Positions 55,561 to 64,000 of a DNA stretch of 64,000 nt are shown piece by piece. The stretch spans positions 37,553,034 to 37,617,033 of the forward strand of contig OX419762.1 in NCBI GenBank assembly GCA_948567375.1. The letters are read 5' to 3'. Below the pieces are notes generated by a model that was not told where the DNA came from, searched no databases, and saw nothing but the letters and a program-made list of their open reading frames with translations. Position numbers and translations under genes: made by a program. Origin of the DNA: Lunularia cruciata. Its lineage: Eukaryota > Streptophyta > Marchantiopsida > Lunulariales > Lunulariaceae. Each line of letters begins with the position of its first letter. Position 1 is the stretch's first letter.

Positions 55561-58500
55561 AATTGGAAACTAAACTCTACAACACTTTATCTATGTGAGG
55601 ACATGTGATTAATATATTGCAAAGTATACAAAATTGAGTTGGCATAGTAGTCAAGTGATCTAAGACCTATTTAGACCTATTTAATCTTATCAAAAACACC
55701 TATAATGACAATATATAAGTTCATAAGGACTTACACAACCTAGAATAACAAATATAATTTTAAAATAAGCCATGGATTTCCTCTTTACAAAGCTACCTTT
55801 TAGATCCTTATGGATGACTAAGAAAAATGAACTCCTTTGGTGAGATATGATATTGGTAATAAAGAGAAGATGGTGAATATAGAAGAACCACACAAAGAGA
55901 ACAAGGCTTGCTAAGGATCTTCAATCTCCTTATGCTCTCTAAATATATGATTGTATATGAATCCATATTAAGAGTGGTCTTTACATCAAGTACAAGACTT
56001 ATACAATCAGATGGATATCTTAGAATGCTCTAATGTTAAAAGATACCTTTGATACTTCATTGTTTCCTAATATAGTGAATTTAGATTGATATGGATAAAA
56101 ATATTGCTTAAAGAAAAATAAAATCTGAAGGATAATGGTATGACTTATGAAAATAGATCAAGTAAAAGACTAATACAATTAGATTGATATCTTAGAATGC
56201 TCTAATTTAGGAGATACCTTTGATACCTCATTGTTTCCTAATGTAGTGACTTTAGATTGATATGGATAAAAGTATTTCTTAAAGAAAATAAATCTATATG
56301 ATAATGGGATGAATTATGAGAATAAAAGAATTCCATTGTACAATTGGTCTAATATTTATTATATGTTGTTCCACCATGAAGAATTCTCCTAACCCTGGCA
56401 CATAAATAATTGATTGATTAATTTTCTATATTTTAATGCTTCATTCATTTGAACAACTCCATAAATAAATCCATTAGAGTGATCTTGGGCTTTGAATCAA
56501 TTTTTTAGATATTAATAAATTATCCTTGATAAGCCTCTTAAGTAAAGACATAGGTGGTACATAAAGGATGAGAAAAGACCAATATTTCATAACATAATAG
56601 CTTTTTTGGCTAGTACTCTAAGCCTCTAATGGAATTCACTCTCTTGTTGAAAGATATGATAAGCACAAAGAGAAAATAGTCTTGTTAATCAAATTAGCTA
56701 TAAAAATTAGATGTAAGGCTTGTGCAACCCTACTATGTATCTCCACTTGCCTTAAGATCCCTATATGATCATATTCAAGTAGATTTTATAATACCTTATG
56801 ATATGTAAGACTATTTCTTAACAAGTGTAGCTTTTATGATTCTTCTTATCATGTATCCTAATCTTTAGCTTAGAATGTCCAAAAAGTAACAACCACCTCC
56901 CTATAATAATGCATAAGATCATAAAGGTAAAAGAAATAAAAAACATAATAATTCATATGTGAGATCATGGAAATTGATTGAAATGATAAAAAATTTATAA
57001 GTATTAAATAGATTTGGAAATAAGAAAAAACATAAAAGAACTAATCTTAAATAACTCTGCAACATAAGCTACTTGGGTTGCCAACCACTTCCACAAATAT
57101 ACTAAGAATAATTGTAAACAAAAGGATCCATATCACATTTGCAATATTGTATGTTAATGATTTAGATCTAATTGTGTGCCACAAGTAGGTATCTCAAGTA
57201 TTCCAATCACAATCTTTGTGCATCTTTCCCATATAAAGACTCACATGAGAAAGATGAATAAAGGCTCATACAAGTCTTTATTTTGATAGAAAGAATATCT
57301 TCTAACATATCATCTATAGTGTATTATACATTGCTCTAAATAGCCATGGAAAAACAAAGCCATGCCTAAAAAAGGGAATAAAAGTAAAAGTAATATGAGG
57401 CACTCCGTATTATATCTATGGACTCTACAAGATCATTACAATTAAAATCTTATCTCACATAGAAGAATACTAGTCTTAAAACCCAAAAACTATAAATATT
57501 CATAATTTACATTTCATAGTTCTAGAACTAAGTTCTAATAAAATAGAGTAACAAAGTAAAAAAATGAAAACTAGAATATAGAAGCAAAAATATCTCCCTA
57601 TCTCTTGATTATAGAAATTTTTTACAAGATCTTAGAAACCTATATGTTATTTTATTATAATATTTATTTGCGTACCTTTAATAGACTGTTGTTCTCTCTT
57701 ATATGATAGATTTCTCTCAAATTCTTATCGTCTCTTTTTATCCAACCTTTGAATATATGCTTGTACATTAAGTTCAAGGGATGCAAGCACATTTTGTCAT
57801 CTACTGATAGTACATTGAGTTGGAAATAAACTATTTTAATATTAATCCATCCTCATAATGTGGGCACATCTTTTAAAATGAGTGCAAGAACTACAATAGG
57901 AGAGGGAAAGGGAGATGGAAGAGAAGAGAATGTGTATTTTTGGAAGACTTACTAGCATATATAACATTTGGCTGAATAGTAGATTCTTTTCATTTTAAAA
58001 TTTTTGTTCCATTGGTACATAGATTGAAGGCTATGGAGAATTGAGTAGAAAGTTATGACGACTTTTAGGTATTTTAGAGTGATTATTTCTCATTGAGAGT
58101 GATGGGTCAAAATTTTTTAACTCTAATCTCTTGGTATTCTTGCTCTAGTTCCACAAGAACTTAGTTTGAAAATTATCAAGATGCAACTTGAAAGTGATGA
58201 GAATTGATAGTTTTTAGGGTTTGGACAGATAAAACTTAGTCATGTGAGTTATGATGTAAAGGGTTGTGGTTTTGTAGGTACGAGGAGATATGAAGAGGAG
58301 AATTGTGTGTTACCATCATTATTCTTGCGCTAGCTATGGCTACACTTCCCATGTGGAGCCCCCAAAAGGGGCTCATGATACACCATGCTTGGTGTGTCAC
58401 CAATGCATTACCTTGCAAGAGGTAAAGACCTATGTGGGAAGAATTTCTCAAGGATTATGATTGGACCACTTGGGATTCTCACATAAGGCAAGCAATCACA

Positions 58501-58790
58501 TTGATATTGGTGACACTTGGGATTATATACACTTCATCTATTTTTTGTTGACCATTTCAAGAATACCAATTGAGTCATGATAGTGGTTAATATTTTGTAT
58601 TTTGGGGTTATTTGAGACTATTTTTCCATATCCATACATATTCTATAGGCTACCCTATACAATCTATGATGCAGCTAGATAGACTTTTTCTCTACCAATT
58701 GATCATTTGGAACATGATCACTTGGATGAATTAGCATGGTTCTTATTTCTTTTACTATCTCAATGATGTCTTCATTACATAAGAGTGGAT
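55561..58790. other. AT-rich non-coding stretch
   Basis: No open frame with a recognisable domain and no LTR boundary was found. It may hold the decayed 5' part of G. The one clear structure is the tandem duplication at 55985-56330. Direct neighbours are G (left) and element I (right). Confidence 0.6.
55985..56330. repeat. Tandem duplication, two units of about 172 bp
   Basis: Unit 1 (55985-56156) and unit 2 (56157-about 56330) share ATCAAGTA-AAGACT, GATATCTTAGAATGCTCTAA, GATACCTTTGATAC-TCATTG and TTTAGATTGATATGGATAAA with scattered substitutions. The length is in the range of plant satellite monomers, but only two units are present. Confidence 0.85.
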
Positions 58791-59026
58791 TGTAATACCA
58801 TTTAGCTAGACATATTATCTAGAGGTTCAAATTGGTTTGGTAATATCTAAAGGGATGTTATATATAATGGTCTAAGTAGATAAGATAGAGGTGTCACAAA
58901 AAGAATACCTCTGCTAATAGGGCAAAGGTCAAAAACACCTTGAAAACTTTAGAGTCTATTTTTGAAGCCTAAACAAATGAATTAAGTTTTGAAAAATAAA
59001 ATATGTCCCTTCCAAGGAAAGAAGCA
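58791..59026 (+). repeat. Element I 5' LTR, truncated
   Basis: TGTAATACCATTTAGCTAG through the U3 region, ending near CCAAGGAAAGAAGC, where gag-like sequence (KALENLKWELK) starts. The TATA region is missing. Confidence 0.85.
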
Positions 59027-59560
59027 TTATAGAAGCAAAAGCTCTTGAAAATTTAAAATGGGAGTTAAAAGAGCAAATTTTCCAAGAAGTAATGATAAAA
59101 AATGCTCACACTATTTTTGAAGCCATTGCATATGCTCAGAGAATAGCAAGAGTGCTTGGAAGAGGTGAAGAGGTAGTCTTAACACAACACTATCAAGCTT
59201 AAACACCATACTTTGGTGGACTAGTTCTTATGGAATTTGGCAACATTTGTTTTCAAGATTGAGGAGCACAACCATTCCAAGGAGAATGGGAATGGATCAA
59301 AGAAAGAAGGGAGGTAGTACCACGAGTGGAAGGAGCTCAAGCAAAAAAATAACATTGTCACAATTGTAGCCAAGTTGGGCACATAGCTATCAATTTTTGT
59401 GCTTGCCTTCCTAGAGGCTCTTGGCCTCCATACAAGCAGACCTTTGAACAACTTGGAGAGACAAATTAAGAAGATGATGCTAAAATCACACCAGAAAATG
59501 AATATCACCAATAAATGTACCTTGCGGCCTTACTAGCTCAGTGGAGAGGAGTAAAAGAAA
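59027..59560 (+). pseudogene. Element I gag remnant
   Basis: EAKALENLKWELKEQIFQEVM then IFEAIAYAQRIARVLGRGEE (59030-59180), matching F gag. The knuckle reads CHNCSQVGHIAIN followed by F where the last cysteine of C-x2-C-x4-H-x4-C should be (about 59358-59402). Then LPRGSWPPYKQTFEQLGE. The N-terminal half is deleted. Confidence 0.8.
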
Positions 59561-61340
59561 AGAGAAAAATAAGGTAAGTGCGCAAAAGGTTGAGGAAGAT
59601 AAATGCACAATTGATTGTTGTAAAAAGATTCCTAGAAAGAAATCAAGTGAGAGTATTGATAGACCTTAGAGCAACAAAGAGTTTCTTGTCTTGCTTTACT
59701 GCAATAAGGTTGGAGATAGAACTAGAGAATGATGAGAATGAAGAAATAGAGTTATCTAATGGTTAGATAGAGAGGATTGAATCATCACCTAGAAAGGTAG
59801 CACTCTCTATAGGAGAATATCAAGAAGAAATTGAGTGGCGAATGAGACAATTAGCTCGTTATGATATGATCTTAGGTATACCATAGATGAAACACTACAA
59901 CATCACGGCAGATTTGGAGAAAGAAAATAGTGGGAACTAACAAACAAAAGATCATTGGAGATAGAGAATGATCATAAAGGCAAGAATTACCTCTTGATAT
60001 CATAGGGGCAACAACTATTAGTAAGACATATAAATGTTTCATAGTTCTAATACGAGAGTTCTAGAATGCACAACTTAATGGAAAAATTCTTACGAATTTG
60101 AAAGATGTAGTTAGTGCGTTTCAAGATGTCTTTCTTGATGATTTACCCTTAGGGTTATCACCAAGAAGAAGAGTAGATCATAAAATTGAGATACTTCATG
60201 GGAAGACATCTCTTGTAAGGCCTCATTTTGATTATCACCTCATGAGTTGGAGGAGTGCAAAGCTCAAAATCAAGGATATGATGCAAAAATGGTTTATCCA
60301 ACCCAAAATATCACCATATAGGACTCTTGTTATGTTTTTGAAGAAGGAGGATGGTACAATGCATATGTGCATTCAACAAATAGTGAAGAATAAATACCCA
60401 CAACCTTGCATGGATGACTTATTCAACCAACTCAATGGTGCAAAACAATTCCCCAAACTTGATCTATGGAGTAGTCATAAGCAAACTAGGATCACAAAGG
60501 AAGATGTACACAAAACTATCTTTCAAAAAAGGTATGGTCACTTTGAGTGCCTAGTGATGCCATTTGGCCTTATCAACACATAAACTACTTTCATGAGTTT
60601 GATGAATGACATATTTTGTCTATACTTGGATAAATTTATTATCATTTTCCTTGATGACATCTTAGTCTATAATAGGACAATGAAAGAGCACAAGCAACAT
60701 CTACAAGAAGTCCTCTAGATTCTATGCTAGAACCAATTGTATACCAAAGTCTCAAAGTGCAAGTTTTACAAGTCTCAAGTAGATTACTTGGGACATAGAG
60801 TAAGTGTAGAAGGTATTCAAGTGCTAACAAATAAACTAAAGGTCATTCAAAAATGGAGTGCTCTAGAAAATCAAACTCAACTCAATAGTTTCTTGGGATT
60901 GACTAGATTCTATCATTGATTTGTCAAGGACTTCCTCTAAGGTTATACAATCCCTAATGACACGACTTAGCAAGGGAAAGAAGTGGATAAGGAGAACCAC
61001 ATAGGAGTTGTTCTTTCAAGATTAAAAGATGCATTGCTACATGCACTAATCTTGAAATGGTTTGACCTAAAACATCTATTAAGTTAGCTATAGATGCATC
61101 AAGAATTGCACCAAGAGCAATCTTATAACAAGAATAGAATGATGGATGGCACCCAATTGCATATTTCTCTTTGAAGCTATTACAAATAGAGTGCGACTAT
61201 CACTCCACTAAATGAAAAGATTGGTTATTGTCCTTACAACCAAGCATTGGAAGCACTATCTTGGTGAGAAGACATTTGTAGTGAAGACAAACTACAAACC
61301 TCTAGTCTACTTCAAGATATAAAAGATTTGTCTCATCATC
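59561..61340 (+). pseudogene. Element I protease, RT and RNase H
   Basis: The protease is in the frame 59578-59766 (RNQVRVLIDLRATKSFLS, D-S-G altered to D-L-R), with YDMILGIP near 59860. The RT frame 60098-60583 (161 codons) has LPLGLSPRRRVDHKIEIL, FLKKEDGTMHMCI (IDYRGLN lost by a small deletion) and FPKLDLWSSHKQTRI. Then a TAA and IIIFLDDILVYNRT at about 60635-60676. The frame 60737-60919 has FYKSQVDYLGHRVSVEGIQV. RNase H pieces at 61000-61330 include LVIVLTTKHWKHYLG. Confidence 0.85.
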
Positions 61341-62911
61341 ATATTCATTGGGTAACGTGGAGACAATGGTTGAATATGACAACCACATATATGGAAAGGA
61401 AGAAACAATTTGTAGATGCATTTACCTAAAAACCTATGGTGAACAATATGGTGGTAGAGGTCAAGATGAACCAAAAATTCTAGCCAAGGGAATAGACCCA
61501 CAAGTTGTAGGACCTCAATCATCCAAAGGCATAACAAATACCCAAGGACTCACCTTTGATGATGGTAAGGTATCATGATGGTAAGATATAGATCCAAGAT
61601 GATCCGGACCTAAGAACCGTCATCCTAGCAAAATGTTATGATTCCGCTATTGCAAGTCATATTGGAGTGGACAAGACCTTAGATGTAGTCAAATGCCATT
61701 AATATTGGTCCAAGATGAGCAATAACATGATAGAGTACATTCAAAGCTGCCTAATTGGTCAACAAAATAAAGCTTCTAATCAAACTATCAAAAGACTCCT
61801 TCAGTCCCTCCCTACTCCTACATAACATTATCAACATGAATCTGGTTTGTGAATTGCCCAAGAACACCTTAGGTTTTGACTCCATTGTAGTCTTTGTAGA
61901 CTAACTCAACAAAATGATTCATGTGTATTCTATGACCAAGGATATGACTAATCCATAATGAGCTCAATTATACTTGGAGCAGTTTTTTCTCACCATGGCA
62001 TGTCTTGAATGCTCATAATTGATTGATGCATTCAACTCATTAGTTAGTTTCGGAGAATACTCTTTGGTGTCTTTAGAACCAGACTTGTTATTTCCATGGT
62101 ATACCATCCATAAACCAATGGACAAATAGAGTAGGCCAATTGCACTATTTAGGACATGCTCATAGGCTTCACCTTAGAAAGGAGCAAGAAAGTAGGGACA
62201 CCTTACTTCCACTAGTGGAGTTTTCCTACAACAATTCAGTAAATGCATCTACACAAGTTACACCATTCTTCTTCATGTGTGGAGTGCATCCTTTCACACT
62301 TCAAGCTTGGTAAAGATCCACCCAATGGCTACAAAAGTTGATGCTAACAACACTTTTGTTTCTAAAATCCAACAAGGTGTGGAGAATGCCAAACATGAGT
62401 TGTAGATAGCCCAAAATCAATAGAAAAAATATGTAGATGCACATCATAGGTACATGGAGTTCAGCATTTGGGATCAAGTGTGGCTGTCCATAACCAACCC
62501 CATGTGTAGTTGGCACTTCTAAGCTCAAACCTCATTTTATTAGGCCTTTTCTCATCATCTGTCTAATTGGCACAATGGCGTATCACCTCAAGATACCACC
62601 ACACATGAAGATCCATCCAATGTTCCATATTTCTCTATTATGAAAATATGTATCCCAACTTTCCTTCCATACAAGAAGTTAGACCATTCACTCATTGATG
62701 GCACAAAGGAATATGAAGTCAAGCATATTCTCCAAAAATGTATTTGTAGTACCGCCATCCACATGTGGAATATCTTGTACATTGGAAAGGATAACCATTG
62801 TATGAGGCAACATGGGAGCTTATGATTAACTTGACCAATGCACTGAAATTAGTGTAACCTTTTGAGCAACCTCTCTACAACAAGGACAATACATCTTAAA
62901 AAAAAGAGGGT
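61341..62911 (+). pseudogene. Element I integrase and chromodomain
   Basis: Zinc region near 61630-61790 (YDSAIASHIGVDKTLD; YIQSCLIGQQ with the second cysteine lost). Core pieces: LNLVCELPKN near 61840 and the AYHP-like region near 62095-62130 (PMDK in shifted phase). C-terminal HMKIHPMFHIS near 62600. Chromodomain: YEVKHILQKC and VEYLVHWKG-like sequence at 62705-62830, split by shifts. A purine tract (62898-62911) precedes the LTR. Confidence 0.8.
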
Positions 62912-63510
62912 TGTTATACCATTAGCTAGACATATTATCTAGAGGTGGAAATTGGCTTGGTAATATTTGAAAGGTTGTTATATATGATGGTCTAAGTAGA
63001 TAATATAGAAGTGTCACCAAAAGAGAAATTATACTAATAAGGCAAAGGCTGAAAATACCTTGAAATCTTCAAAGCCAATTTTAGAGAACTAAATGAATGA
63101 ATTTGGCCTCAAAAAATGAAAAAATTTGCTCTCTCTAAAAGAAATAGAAACAAGAGGAAGAAAGGCATAGCCTTCTCTCCCCTATTTGTCTCATCAAGAT
63201 CTTTCAAATAGTACCTCACCCATGCTATTCTAAGCTTCTTATAGGAAGATTTCTCAAAGACTCACTTTGGTCAAACAAGTTTGACCAACCAAATAAACAA
63301 GGATAGACATGTCACCAATCCATATGACTAATCTAAGGGTGGAGCTCATTGACATATCATCAATCTATGTATTTGATCCAAGGGTGTAACTCCCTTTAAG
63401 TGGATCCTCTTTGCTATATAATAAAGACAATGAGCTCCTTTGGAGCATTAGAGTATTGAGGGATGAAATCTTGTGTTTTTGTTGTATTTCTCATGTTCCC
63501 AAATATTACA
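62912..63510 (+). repeat. Element I 3' LTR
   Basis: TGTTATACCATTAGC...AAATATTACA, 599 bp, with TATATAATA near 63415 and the conserved AAAGACAA-GAGCTCCTTTGG. Confidence 0.95.
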
Positions 63511-64000
63511 TGGATGTACAAAGCACAAAGATGTGGCTACTAGAAATTTTAGATTTTGAGTAGTGGATTGGGTTGCTCTATAGGAGGAGTTTGTTAGGGT
63601 TGCACATTACAAGAGATAGGTTTAGCCATAAGATACCACAAATTACACTTGATTATAATGGTGTAGTCTAACATAATGTTAGGATATTGGGTTAGGCTAG
63701 AGAGTCTAGTAGAGAAGCATAAGCATTACACCTTTTATCTATGGTTAGTCCCATTGATGAGACTATCTCTTCCTTACACTTGCTACATCTTATGGTAGGA
63801 GAGGGAGTACTATTAGAGGTCTTACATTATTAGCTTAAGTAGCTTATGTCTTGATAGATCAATTTTTGCATAAGCATTATGCATTGTTCCATGCCTATCC
63901 TTAGGATGCTTGTTGGGATAGTATACAAGCATCTTAGAGATTGCTTTAAAGCAGATCATCCTTTTGATGCTTTTGAGCTATTTTAAGTGGCTATAGCAAT
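63511..64000 (+). other. Flank of element I; nothing recognised
   Basis: No frame, LTR end or pol motif is seen after the TGGAT target duplication. The composition is AT-rich. Confidence 0.6.

Larger units (their letters stand above)
58791..63510 (+). mobile_element. Element I: family-2 chromovirus with internal deletion
   Basis: Perfect TGGAT target duplication (58786-58790, 63511-63515). The 5' LTR is cut at about 59026 and joined directly to gag, so the promoter, primer site, leader and gag start are lost. The 3' LTR (62912-63510) is complete. PR, RT, RH, IN and chromodomain remain in order with many stops. Confidence 0.9.

Noticed and set aside
8132-63510. Endogenous pararetrovirus (caulimovirid) origin
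   Set aside because: LTRs with target duplications, integrase and chromodomains are present and no movement-protein motif is seen, which is Ty3/gypsy rather than caulimovirid.

Overview
The window is nuclear DNA of a land plant, almost certainly gene-poor heterochromatin. The grounds are initiator-Met primer-binding sites, chromodomain-type Ty3/gypsy (chromovirus) polyproteins, AT-rich non-coding flanks and deep nesting of LTR retrotransposons. Species cannot be named from the sequence. The only trace of a possible host gene is a GC-richer open frame at bases 1-180 that looks like the C-terminal exon of an unrecognised protein.

Three retroelement groups can be separated. Family 1 is a chromovirus with LTRs of about 0.37-0.48 kb (TGTAACAATATGG...TTTTACA), a TGGTATCAGAGC primer site and the order gag(CCHC)-PR-RT-RH-IN-chromodomain. 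Its copies are A, B and H (+), C and D (-), and fragments Z and Y. Family 2 is also chromodomain-bearing, with LTRs of about 0.6 kb (TGTTATACCA...ATTACA). Its copies are F and I (+), E (-) and one solo LTR. Lineage 3 is the single broken element G (-), which resembles the Tat/Athila side of Ty3/gypsy. Every copy is interrupted by stops, frameshifts, deletions or other insertions; none looks autonomous. B and D are the best preserved.

Layout. 1-180 possible exon; 181-5765 non-coding, with hairpins and a small tandem duplication; 5766-8131 degenerate unknown coding remnant. 8132-19058 is element A, split by B (11606-17057, target duplication CATAT). 19059-20539 is fragment Z and 20540-20753 is LTR fragment Y. 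20754-55560 is one large nest: G is interrupted by E and H. E is interrupted by C, with F in its 5' LTR and D just outside that LTR. C's gag is interrupted by a 2.1-kb solo-LTR-like unit (W), which itself carries a family-2 solo LTR. H's 3' LTR carries another solo LTR (X). 55561-58790 is AT-rich and empty apart from a 172-bp tandem duplication. 58791-63510 is element I. 63511-64000 shows nothing.

The most notable signal is in the family-1 LTRs. About 60-bp U3 repeats carry perfect four-unit heat-shock-element patterns (GAAnnTTCnnGAAnnTTC) a short way upstream of the TATA box, which suggests a heat-responsive chromovirus family. Other family-1 oddities are a conserved small open frame between the primer site and gag, and a threefold 20-residue repeat between protease and reverse transcriptase that is single in the divergent copy H.
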